In this document: positions 1 to 7,609 of the stretch, one piece after another | Position numbering within the stretch: position 1 is the first letter of the stretch | Layout of the letters: the number at the start of each line of letters is the position of its first letter | Source: CAZIPN01 sp964541225 | Lineage (GTDB): Bacteria; Actinomycetota; Coriobacteriia; Anaerosomatales; JAAXUF01 | NCBI GenBank assembly: GCA_964541225.1 | Contig: CAZIPN010000026.1 | Span: 1-25,454 of the forward strand | DNA: 25,454 nt | Direction: 5' to 3' | The notes under the pieces: generated by a model | Told to the model about the DNA's origin: nothing | What the model saw: only the letters and a program-made list of their open reading frames with translations | Database searches by the model: none | Translations under genes and position numbers: made by a program

Positions 1-1658
1 TCCATCGGCATGTCGATTCCCAGAGCTTCGACACCGGGATACTCGGGACGCGTACGCTCCATGGGAACGGCCCATGTCGGCGACTCGGGATCGCACGGAT
101 ACAACAGATATGCGCGATCGCAATCGAATAGCTCAAGCATCAGATCGAGCACATCGCGCATCATCTGCTCGAGACTGTCCGCACCCTGAATAGCCCGGTT
201 GACGCGATCCATGCTCTCGACGAATTGAAGGCGCGCCGCGTGCTCGGCCTCAGCCTTCTTGCGCTGCGTGATGTCGCGACCGATCACCGATATGTTGATG
301 ACATCGCCAGCGTCATCTTCGATGGGCGAGAGCGTCAGCGAGACGTCGAAGATGCTCCCGTTCTTGCGCATCCTCCGAGTCTCGTAGGCCACGACGCGCC
401 CGCCGTGCAGGATTCGACTGATAAGCCAACGAGGCTCATCCGTCCGATCGGGTGGAGCCAACACCGACACGCTTCTGCCCAGGATCTCATCGGCCGAGTA
501 GCCGTACAGCGTCTCAGCAGCGGGATTCCAGCTGGTGATCTTGCCGCTGAGATCCCAACAGAAGACCGCGTCCTGCGTCGACGTGACAATCGCGGCCAGA
601 CGCGCGGCCTGCTCTTGTGCCTTGTTCCACTCGGTCACGTCCCGTGCGATCGTCAGCACTCCCTGGACCTCGCCAGCCGCGTCATGGTAGACGGTCGCGT
701 TGAACAGAACGTCCATCATCTCCCCAGACGCGTTCTTCAGCGTCAGAGGGAAATTGCGGGCTGAACCCTCCTTCAGTACCCTGCGGAAGCCCGCTCGAGC
801 CAACTCCGAGTCGGTGAAAGGAGCGGCGAAATCGCTGCCGATCAACTTGCTGCGAGGAATTCCAAGGGCCTGTTCGGCAGCCTGGTTGACGTCGGTTATC
901 TTGCCATCGACACCTACTGTGACGATCGCATCGAGGCTGGCCTCGATGACCGTGCGAGTGTAGCTGGCGACCGCACGCGCCTCTGCCTCTGCTTCCGCTT
1001 GCGCCTGCCGCCCTCGGACAACCCCAACTCCGAACGCGAGGTCGCTCGCGAGCTCGGAAAGCAGTTCAGTCTCCTTGTCTCCGAAGGCATCCGGCCGATC
1101 GGAGTACATCGCAATCGCTCCGAAGACCTTCGCATCGGCGTCAAGCAGCGGGAGGCTGATGGACGACTGGAAGCCTCGCTTGACCGCTTCTTCTCTCCAC
1201 GGCTCGAACTTCGGATCATTCAGTATGTCGCGCTGCACCGCCGGCTTGCGTCCCCTGACACTCCTCCCCCCAGGTCCCCGACCCTTCGGACCCGATCCCC
1301 AGCTGACTTCGATGTTCTCAAGGTAGTCCGCGCCGGCGCCCGCCCAAGCGACCGGACGAATAGACTTCGCCTTGTCATGCTCAACGAACCCAACCCATGC
1401 CAGCCGGTAGCCTCCAACCGCGACTGCGGTCTCGCACACATTTTGAAGGAGCTCGCTTTCGTCAGTCGCGTGCACGAGTGCCTGGTTGACCTGGGACAAT
1501 ACGCCGAGAGCCCGCGTGCGTTCATCAACTTCGACTTCAAGGTGACGTTTGGCCGCACGCAGCTCCTCCTCGGCGGTCCTGCGTTCCTTGGCAAGCTCCG
1601 TGGCGCACTCTTGCAGCTTCTGAAGCTCCTCGGCAGAGATGCTGACTACCTCGGGCAC
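1..1658 (-). CDS. GAF-PAS-PAS-GAF sensor protein, 3' end missing
   Basis: The frame is open from about 1679 to the left edge, so about 552 residues are visible and the C-terminus is missing. After a short coiled coil (residues 5-40, rich in E, K and R) comes a GAF domain (about 42-205, with GGYRLAWVGF and SSISLPLLDADAKVFG), then two PAS domains (about 215-335 and 340-460; PAS2 has WNPAAETLYGYSADEILGRS and ends in the linker IGRDITQRKKAEAE), then a second GAF domain (from about 472, with FDCDRAYLLYPCDP). No transmembrane segment is visible, so it should be cytosolic. The output domain lies outside the window; histidine kinase or GGDEF are both possible. GTG at 1658 is chosen because GAGGTGAGG lies just upstream; GTG 1667 is the alternative. 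An in-frame TGA at 1707-1709 blocks longer starts. The domain calls are secure, the role is not. Confidence 0.85.
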   Translation of the reverse strand, partial: MPEVVSISAEELQKLQECATELAKERRTAEEELRAAKRHLEVEVDERTRALGVLSQVNQALVHATDESELLQNVCETAVAVGGYRLAWVGFVEHDKAKSIRPVAWAGAGADYLENIEVSWGSGPKGRGPGGRSVRGRKPAVQRDILNDPKFEPWREEAVKRGFQSSISLPLLDADAKVFGAIAMYSDRPDAFGDKETELLSELASDLAFGVGVVRGRQAQAEAEAEARAVASYTRTVIEASLDAIVTVGVDGKITDVNQAAEQALGIPRSKLIGSDFAAPFTDSELARAGFRRVLKEGSARNFPLTLKNASGEMMDVLFNATVYHDAAGEVQGVLTIARDVTEWNKAQEQAARLAAIVTSTQDAVFCWDLSGKITSWNPAAETLYGYSADEILGRSVSVLAPPDRTDEPRWLISRILHGGRVVAYETRRMRKNGSIFDVSLTLSPIEDDAGDVINISVIGRDITQRKKAEAEHAARLQFVESMDRVNRAIQGADSLEQMMRDVLDLMLELFDCDRAYLLYPCDPESPTWAVPMERTRPEYPGVEALGIDMPM

Positions 1659-1676
1659 CCGCCTCACCTCGCTAGC

Positions 1677-1823
1677 TCGCTGGCCGCATGCCCATAGGTT
1701 CGAGCATCATGTCGCCACCAAGAGCCGGACACGCGACCCGGGTGGCTTTGCTAATTGGCACCGAGCAGTTGCGGCACGAACCCTGCCCCCGCATTCGAGA
1801 CATGCCGAGCAACTTGAAGTCAT
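1677..1823 (-). other. Cysteine-rich short reading frames upstream of the sensor gene
   Basis: The 226-base spacer between the phosphoesterase and the sensor holds two overlapping short frames. One starts at ATG 1823 behind GGGGGGAG and encodes 38 residues (begins MTSSCSACLECGGRV, stop 1707). The other is open from ATG 1803 to TAG 1677 and encodes 43 residues, with SCRNCSVPISKATRVACP in it. The second has a more GC-rich third codon position, like real genes here, but no ribosome binding site; the first has the site but poorer codons. They could be one small zinc-ribbon-like protein broken by a one-base error near the G-run around 1787, or chance frames. Not recognised as a known family. Confidence 0.2.
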
Positions 1824-1884
1824 GTGAAACACTCCCCCCTGCTATATCCCCACTGGATTGAAGCGAGACTCGGCGCCGCCAGCT

Positions 1885-2394
1885 TCAGCGCGAACGATGA
1901 CCCAGCTCATCGAGCGCAATGATGCGCGTGCCGAGACGCCCGTCCTCGGCGATCTCAAGCACGCCCACGGTGCAGCTGTCTTGGCGCCGACGCTGGGTAG
2001 CGGAACCGGGATTGATCACAGGCACGCTTCCGTGCCACGCAACGCCCGGCACGTGCGAATGACCTCGCACGACCACGTCGACATCCTCGGGGATGGGGCC
2101 CAAGTCCGCGAAGTCGTGGATGACGAGGATGCGTGTGTCGCCGACACGCAAGCGGGCAATACCCCCAAGCTCGAATCCCGGCTGCGGCACATCGCAATTG
2201 CCGAGAACCGCCGTCACCGGAGCGATGGCTTCGAGTTCGTAGAGCACGCGAGGATCGGCGCCGATGTCACCCGCGTGCACTATCGCCGCAAGGGGTTCCT
2301 CGGCGCGAAGGGCCGTCACCGCACGCGGATCCAGCCAGCCGTGCGTGTCCGAGATGAGGCCGACGCGCGTGAGTACCCCGCGTACGCGCGTCAT
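1885..2394 (-). CDS. YfcE/MJ0936-type metallophosphoesterase
   Basis: 169 residues, the normal size for the small calcineurin-like phosphodiesterase family (Metallophos_2). The metal-binding motifs are all present and in order: ISDTHG (D16, H18), HAGDIG (D43), GNCD (N66, D68), VIHDF (H93) and RGHSH (H112, H114). Members bind two metal ions and cleave phosphodiesters in the cytoplasm; the natural substrate of most is unknown. The gene starts 7 bases after the stop of the LytTR regulator, with no clear ribosome binding site, so it is probably translated by coupling as the last gene of the TauE-GNAT-LytS-LytTR set. Its position invites, but does not prove, a role in that signalling unit. Confidence 0.9.
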   Translation of the reverse strand: MTRVRGVLTRVGLISDTHGWLDPRAVTALRAEEPLAAIVHAGDIGADPRVLYELEAIAPVTAVLGNCDVPQPGFELGGIARLRVGDTRILVIHDFADLGPIPEDVDVVVRGHSHVPGVAWHGSVPVINPGSATQRRRQDSCTVGVLEIAEDGRLGTRIIALDELGHRSR

Positions 2395-2401
2395 GACCCG
2401 C

Positions 2402-3112
2402 CTACAGCCCGAGTGCCTTCTTGAGGGACGGCACGCGGCGCCGGGAGACGGGAATCTGCGTGCCGGCGTCGTCGGAAAGCGTGAGAAGAAGTGTCCCGCC
2501 GTACATCGGGACGACTTCTTTGACCCGAGACAGATTCACGAGATAGCGACGGTGAATGCGGAAGAACCCGGCCGGCTCAAGCTTCATCTCGAGCTGGGCG
2601 AGCGAGATCGTCGACAGGTAGCGATCGGCCGCCGTGTACAAGTAGCTGTAGTCGTCCTTCGCCATGACGTACAAAATGTCCTCGACGTTGACCAGCAGCT
2701 TCTTGCCAGCCTTCTCGACTGGTATGCGCTCGACTCGTGCCGGTGCCTGGTCGGCGCTCGGCTCCAAGCGCGAAATCGCCTGTTTGAGGCGCTCAAGTTC
2801 AACTGGCTTGACGAGGTAGTCGGTGGCCTTGACCTCGAACGCTTTGACGGCATGCTCGCTGTGCGCCGTCACGAAGATGATCGCCGGCGGGTGTGTCAGC
2901 CCGGCGAGGACCTCGGCAAGCTGCACTCCGCTGAGTCCGGGCATTTGGATGTCGAGAAAGATGACATCGTAGGGAATCGCTTTGATGAGCTGGAGGGCTT
3001 CGACGGCATTGCCCGCCTCGCCAACGACCTCCACCCCGCCAATCTCGGCCAGCAAGTATCGCAGTTCCGAGCGCGCCGGAGCTTCGTCGTCGACAACGAG
3101 AGCCTTAAACAT
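2402..3112 (-). CDS. LytTR-family response regulator
   Basis: 236 residues. Receiver domain at 1-120 with acidic pocket VVDDE, phospho-acceptor D54 in FLDIQMPG and the conserved lysine in YLVKPVE. A LytTR DNA-binding domain follows at about 138-235 (FFRIHRRYLVNLSRVKEV). Proteins of this AlgR/LytR class bind direct repeats upstream of target genes when phosphorylated. It lies 12 bases after a LytS-type kinase, its obvious partner. ATG 3112 has a near-perfect ribosome binding site that overlaps the kinase stop codon. The target genes cannot be told from this window. Confidence 0.95.
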   Translation of the reverse strand: MFKALVVDDEAPARSELRYLLAEIGGVEVVGEAGNAVEALQLIKAIPYDVIFLDIQMPGLSGVQLAEVLAGLTHPPAIIFVTAHSEHAVKAFEVKATDYLVKPVELERLKQAISRLEPSADQAPARVERIPVEKAGKKLLVNVEDILYVMAKDDYSYLYTAADRYLSTISLAQLEMKLEPAGFFRIHRRYLVNLSRVKEVVPMYGGTLLLTLSDDAGTQIPVSRRRVPSLKKALGL

Positions 3113-3119
3113 CGAAGAA

Positions 3120-3126
3120 CCTCCTT
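3120..3126 (-). promoter_or_regulatory. Ribosome binding site of the LytTR regulator
   Basis: AAGGAGG on the minus strand, 7 bases before ATG 3112, overlapping the TAA stop of the upstream kinase (3125-3127). One of the strongest Shine-Dalgarno matches in the window; suggests the regulator is made well, with coupling to the kinase. Confidence 0.8.
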
Positions 3127-4417
3127 AGTGTGTCGGCGCCACATGTGCGAATACGAGCGTAACAGTCGTGCCCTGTCCTTGAGTGCTCCGCACGCGAACT
3201 CCAGAACCGGGGCCGTAGTGTCCTTTCAGTCTATCGTCAACGTTCTTGAGCGCAATTCCTAGCCCCTTGCCGAAGCCCGGTTCCAGCACGTGAGGCAGCA
3301 TGTCGGCGGAGATCCCAACGCCGTCGTCCGTCACCTCCAGAAGGATATCGCCGGCGGCGTTTCGCTCAGAGGCCAGCATGATCTTCAGAGGGCCGTCTTC
3401 GCGCATTCCGTGCGCGATCGCATTCTCAACGAGCGGCTGGATGATGAATGCTGGGACTGTGAACTCCAGGATTTCTGGGTCGATGTCTTGCTCCACCATG
3501 ATGCGATTCCCGAACCTCGCAATCTCAAAGTGCAGATAGCGATTGGTCTGCTCAAGCTCAACCGAGAGCGGAATCAGTTCCTCTGCCGCCTCCAGTGTGC
3601 GTCGATAGAACGCTGCGAACTCGCGCAAGAGATCACGTGCGCGAACAGGGTCCGTGCGAATGAGCGAGGCGATAGTGTTGATGGTGTTGAAGAGGAAATG
3701 CGGGTTGATCTGAGCCTGCAGAGCCTTGAGTTCCATACGCGTCGCCAGCTCAGTTTGCTGCTCGAGTTCGGAGAGTTCCAGCTGGGTTGAGAGTACTTGT
3801 GCCAGGCCCTCGGCCATGACCATCTGCGTTTCATTGAGGAGCTTGGGCGTGGTGTAGTAGCACTTCAGCGTACCCACCGCTTCACCACGCATCTCGAGCG
3901 GGACGACGATGGCGGCCCGAAGCGGGCAATCCCCGCGTGGACAGCCTATCTCCGCGCGCGTGGCGAGAATTCGTCCCTCGTTGTGCTCGAGTGCCTCGTG
4001 CGTGCCTTTCGTGATGATCGGTCCGCCGACGGCATGGTGGTCCTCACCTGCCCCGGCAAAACCCAAGACACGCTCGGTGTCGGTCATCGCTACCGCTACG
4101 GCCTCTGTGGACTGAAGGATGATGCGACACACAGCCTGTGCGCTCTCCTCATTCAGACCCTCCCGCAAGTACGAAAGCGCTTCATCGGCGACGTTGAGAA
4201 TCATGTGCGACTGAAGCGCTCGGAGATGGTCTGGCCGAGTGGCGAAACGCGCCCACACGAGCGCGAGGGCGATCGTGACAATCCCGCTTGTTCCGACGAT
4301 CGCCACCACCTGAGGGATGCTGTGCTCGGCAAGCCCCAGGATGGTCACCAGCGACAGCACGAAGAGCGCGCACGCAATGGCGAGGTCGATCAGGGCGCTG
4401 CGCGTCTCGCTCTTCAC
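3125..4417 (-). CDS. LytS-type sensor histidine kinase
   Basis: 430 residues. Two membrane helices at the N-terminus (about 9-30 and 34-57), a GAF-like domain (about 80-220, with CPRGDCPLRAAIVVPL), then the His_kinase domain with QINPHFLFN (phospho-acceptor H240) and a HATPase domain with the N-box VENAIAHGM and the glycine box GKGLGIALKN. This is the LytS/YpdA/BtsS class, which pairs with LytTR regulators; BtsS and YpdA of E. coli respond to pyruvate, but the N-terminus here has only two helices instead of the many seen in those proteins. GTG 4417 overlaps the stop of the acetyltransferase (GTGA), with GGCGGAG just upstream. Ligand unknown. Confidence 0.95.
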   Translation of the reverse strand: MKSETRSALIDLAIACALFVLSLVTILGLAEHSIPQVVAIVGTSGIVTIALALVWARFATRPDHLRALQSHMILNVADEALSYLREGLNEESAQAVCRIILQSTEAVAVAMTDTERVLGFAGAGEDHHAVGGPIITKGTHEALEHNEGRILATRAEIGCPRGDCPLRAAIVVPLEMRGEAVGTLKCYYTTPKLLNETQMVMAEGLAQVLSTQLELSELEQQTELATRMELKALQAQINPHFLFNTINTIASLIRTDPVRARDLLREFAAFYRRTLEAAEELIPLSVELEQTNRYLHFEIARFGNRIMVEQDIDPEILEFTVPAFIIQPLVENAIAHGMREDGPLKIMLASERNAAGDILLEVTDDGVGISADMLPHVLEPGFGKGLGIALKNVDDRLKGHYGPGSGVRVRSTQGQGTTVTLVFAHVAPTH

Positions 4418-5250
4418 AACTCCGCCCCCTTCTCGACATCTCCAATCGCGAACGCATAGCGCTCTTCGAGCTCCGTCAGGCCCGAAGCAGCGTAGAGCCT
4501 TCGCGACGCCGAGTTCTCAACCTGAGTGCACAAGGCGACCGTGACCGCGCCGCATTCGGCTGCCCACGCCACGGCCTCCCCGAGAAGCGCCTGTCCGATT
4601 CCGCACTTGCGCGCTTGCGGCGCGACGGCCAGACGCGTTAGGGTCGCCGCTCCCCTGTTCACGTTGGCCAGAGTATAGCCGAGGACCGTGCCGTCCTTTG
4701 CCTCGGCGACCGCTAGTCGTTCGTTGGTGAGGAAATCCCGCAAGTCAGGCTCACCCCACCCCCAAAGCCCTTCGAAGCTGGCAGCGTCGACCTGAGCAAC
4801 GGCCGGAATGTCGGCCGCCGATCCTTCGCGCACGACCACGCCGACAGGAGAACCAGACGCCGGCACCATGCCTGGACGACCTTGAATGGCCACGACTTGC
4901 TGTGCGATCGTCATACCGGCCGCAAGGTAGGGCTTGAGGAGCGCCTCGGGAAGGAGCGGGGACAGTACCCGGCCGAACCCATGCTTCTTGGCCTGAGCGA
5001 AAGCATCGTCGATGAAGGCGGCGGTGTTCTTGTCCGAAGCCCACAGGCCCCGTATCGCGAGCACGTCCAGGTGGCTCTTCCATCGGCCGAGAAGTACGGC
5101 CTCCCCACGATGCGCAACCCGAACGTGCCACGGGTGCCTGTCTCTATACCTGCGAAACGCCTCCAACCCACGAAAGAGGCGGTCGGAGCGAACGACCGCC
5201 CAAAGACGATCGGCTTCCTCCGCGCTGGCGTTGTGAATGGACAGGCTCAC
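4414..5250 (-). CDS. GNAT-family N-acetyltransferase
   Basis: 278 residues. The C-terminal half (about 137-273) is a GNAT domain: RLAVAPQARKCGIGQALL (206-223) is the acetyl-CoA-binding motif A, and NSASRRLYAASGL is the usual motif B region. The first 125 residues are longer than a plain GNAT needs and may be a second, degenerate GNAT fold (AFAQAKKHGFGRVLSPLL), which is an inference. The substrate cannot be predicted. GTG 5250 overlaps the transporter stop (GTGA) and its own stop overlaps the kinase start (GTGA), so it sits in the middle of a translationally coupled string. Confidence 0.85.
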   Translation of the reverse strand: MSLSIHNASAEEADRLWAVVRSDRLFRGLEAFRRYRDRHPWHVRVAHRGEAVLLGRWKSHLDVLAIRGLWASDKNTAAFIDDAFAQAKKHGFGRVLSPLLPEALLKPYLAAGMTIAQQVVAIQGRPGMVPASGSPVGVVVREGSAADIPAVAQVDAASFEGLWGWGEPDLRDFLTNERLAVAEAKDGTVLGYTLANVNRGAATLTRLAVAPQARKCGIGQALLGEAVAWAAECGAVTVALCTQVENSASRRLYAASGLTELEERYAFAIGDVEKGAEL

Positions 5251-6153
5251 GAGGGCAAGAGCCCGACTTCAGCAGCTGCAAGCCAGAAGCCAACCATGAA
5301 CAGCATGATCGAGAAGGCGATTCTGATCGCTCGATCGCTTGAACCCAACGTGATTCGCGCGCCGAGCCACGCACCTGGCACGACTCCAACGATCAGCGCG
5401 GCAGCGAGAGCCCAGTCCACATGACCCAGGATCGCATGGGTGATTGTGCCAGGCACGGCAAGAATCGCAATCGTCATCAAGGACGTGCCGATTGCCCTCT
5501 TGATGTCGAGGCGCAGCCAGCGCGTCAGAATGGGCACGAGCACAAATCCACCGCCCAGCCCGAGGAACCCCGAATACGCCCCTGTCACCACTCCAACAGC
5601 CGCCAACTTCCAGAAGGGATGCCGAGTGTCAGAGGATGCTTCGGGCGACGTCGCCGGGGTCTCGGCCGCGGGCNNNNNNNNNNNNNNNNNNNNNNNNNNN
5701 NNNNNNNNNNNNNNNNNNNNNNNNNNNNNNNNNNNNNNNNNNNNNNNNNNNNNNNNNNNNNNNNNNNNNNNNNGCGGGCTCAAAGACCTCGGCGGCGTCG
5801 CGCTCCTCGCTCGCCAACAGTCCGAGCCGCGGGGGGCGAACCACCTGCAGGACCATGTCGCCAGCCGTGTACAGAATCAGCGCTGCCGTGGTAAGCAGGA
5901 CGACCCTGCCCCCCACCCAATGAGTGGCCAGCGCGCCAAGCACGGCGAACACGGATCCGACGAGCCCTGTGACGAGCGCTACGCGTACTTCAAGCAGGCC
6001 CTTCTTGTAGTAGCCCCATGCGCCTGTGATCGCACTCGGGAAGATCACCGGCAGTGGAGTACCAACGGCGATGAGCTCATGCTGCGCGCCGACCAAGACC
6101 CGAATAGCTGGCGTTGTGACGATGCCGCCGCCGATTCCGAAAGCGCCCGACAA
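5247..6153 (-). CDS. TauE/SafE-family membrane transporter, interrupted by assembly gap
   Basis: The right part (6153 down to 5774) holds the N-terminal half with SGAFGIGGGIVTTPA and about four membrane helices; the left part (5673 to 5247) holds the C-terminal half with the repeated motif SGFLGLGGGFVLVP and about four more helices. This inverted-repeat layout is the TauE/SafE (YfcA) family, which exports sulfite, organosulfonates or related anions; the substrate here is not known. A run of 100 Ns separates the halves within a Pro/Ala-rich linker. TTG 6153 is the only ATG, GTG or TTG after the in-frame TGA at 6298-6300, yet it would cut the first helix; LLTTFGIGLASGLLSG is readable upstream, so the true start may be a rare codon near 6190-6215. 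Not a proven pseudogene. Confidence 0.8.
5674..5773. other. Assembly gap (100 Ns)
   Basis: Exactly 100 Ns, the conventional length for a gap of unknown size. The two halves of the transporter are in different frames across it as written. If the gene is intact, the true missing length must be a multiple of three, not 100. Confidence 0.99.
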
Positions 6154-6239
6154 CAGGCCCGAAGCGAGGCCTATACCGAAGGTTGTGAGCAGATGACTGA
6201 CCGGAACGACTCCCCGTGTGGTGTGTGTGACCCCGCTGG

Positions 6240-7499
6240 CTACGCGGGTGGCACCACTGGGAAGCGCCCAGTGATGGCAGTCCGGTCGACCCGGCGCTCA
6301 CCCGTGAAGAGGGACTTGAGCGCCACATCATCCCAGAGGGACTCGATCATGATGGGCCATCGCCTCTGGAACTCGAAGTAGTTCTGGCAGTTCTCACGCG
6401 CGTATGCCGCGGCCTCTGTCATGACGTGAGTCGCAATCTGGAAGTACAACCCTCGCTCGGAACTCACAAGTGAGCGCAGCAGCGATGTCAGTGCCGCGCG
6501 CCTGCCAACGGAGGTCTCCAGGAACTGACCCGGATAAGGCATCATCGACTTCGGCGTCACCTGTCGAAGGTCAACCTGGGACTTCGCGAACTCGATCTTG
6601 CGTTGCTCGTAGACGAAGCGATAGGCGTCCTGCCTGAAGCGAATAGCAGGGCTCACGGTGCCCGGTGGCAAATGGACGATCGACCATTCGTCATCCAAGT
6701 AGACGCCCCCACCGTGCATGCGGGCACTGATCACATAGTCGACGTCTTCTCCGCGAAGGACCCACGGATCGAACGACACATTTGCGTACATGTCTCGATG
6801 AAGCGCCATGCAGCCACCGAACGCTATGTTGCTTGGCTTGACCCTCGGCTTCTTGGGGATCTGCGCAAGTGCGGCGTTGTACGCCTCGTAGCGTCGCCAG
6901 AACATGTCGGTCCAGTGCGATTCGAATTCGACTTCGTACCGACCACGCACATCCGTGTAGTAGCCGGTCTTGGCAAGAAGCGGCGTGCCGTCTTCGAACT
7001 TGCGACCGATCCCATACAGCGCGCGCTTGAGGAAATCCGAGGTCGTGACAACCTCGTCATCATCGATGAACACCACGACCTCGTGGCCGAGAACAGCGGC
7101 GGCCATGAGGCCGACGTTGCGTACCGCGCCATAGCCCCTCAGCGTGACGCCTTCGATCATGTCGGCAAACTCGAGCTGTTCCAGCCGACGATGTAGGCTG
7201 CCGAGTTCGGCCGGGCCGAACACGAATGCGTCGATGTCAGGAAAGTCGTCGACAATCTCACGGACCTTGTCTTCGGCGCGATGCTCGATAGATTCGTCGG
7301 TCGTCGCGACGATGATCACTACCTTGCCCAGGCCCTCGACGCGCTGCAAAGACCGCAGCAAGTCGGGCAGTGTTCCATCCGAGTCTATGGGCGTTGGGTG
7401 ATCGTAGACGCTCGACAGATCGTCGACGGGGGAGTTCTGGCGGCCTCGCTTGGCCTGCGGCTTCGTCCAAAATGTCGGGATCACGACGACTGGTTCCAC
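6240..7499 (-). CDS. GT2-like glycosyltransferase
   Basis: 419 residues, no signal peptide or membrane helix, so cytoplasmic. It has a GT-A type fold signature: an N-terminal VVVIPTFW strand, a nucleotide-sugar region around GVTLRGYGAVRNVG, and FIDDDEVV (D146-D148) as the metal-binding DXD-like motif. Further on, GGCMALHRD and RGEDVDYVISARMHGG resemble the acceptor-side and catalytic ED motifs of GT2 enzymes. Donor and acceptor are unknown; without membrane segments it may glycosylate a soluble molecule or a protein. GTG 7499 is preceded by AAGGGAG. The stop (6240-6242) lies inside the open frame of the transporter that follows, so the two may be cotranscribed. Confidence 0.8.
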   Translation of the reverse strand: MEPVVVIPTFWTKPQAKRGRQNSPVDDLSSVYDHPTPIDSDGTLPDLLRSLQRVEGLGKVVIIVATTDESIEHRAEDKVREIVDDFPDIDAFVFGPAELGSLHRRLEQLEFADMIEGVTLRGYGAVRNVGLMAAAVLGHEVVVFIDDDEVVTTSDFLKRALYGIGRKFEDGTPLLAKTGYYTDVRGRYEVEFESHWTDMFWRRYEAYNAALAQIPKKPRVKPSNIAFGGCMALHRDMYANVSFDPWVLRGEDVDYVISARMHGGGVYLDDEWSIVHLPPGTVSPAIRFRQDAYRFVYEQRKIEFAKSQVDLRQVTPKSMMPYPGQFLETSVGRRAALTSLLRSLVSSERGLYFQIATHVMTEAAAYARENCQNYFEFQRRWPIMIESLWDDVALKSLFTGERRVDRTAITGRFPVVPPA

Positions 7500-7543
7500 G
7501 GGTAAAGACGCTCCCTTGTCAGCGGCGATGCGAGGACCGGAGT

Positions 7544-7574
7544 CCCCAAGCGCTACACATGATAGCGCTTGGAG
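7544..7574 (-). terminator. Intergenic hairpin between radical SAM and glycosyltransferase genes
   Basis: A 10-base perfect stem (7546-7555 with 7563-7572, CCAAGCGCTA and its complement) with a 7-base loop, extended to 12 pairs by one wobble and one GC pair. It sits in the 110-base spacer after the radical SAM gene. No T-run follows on the minus strand, so it may be a weak terminator, an RNA-stabilising hairpin or a protein-binding palindrome. Confidence 0.4.
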
Positions 7575-7609
7575 CCGACAAGGTCGCGCCTACGGGAGCC
7601 ATCTACCTG

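Noticed and set aside
2264..3262. Long plus-strand open frame of 332 codons
   Set aside because: It lies antisense to the LytTR regulator, phosphoesterase and kinase genes, and has no recognisable domain. Long antisense frames are expected in GC-rich DNA.
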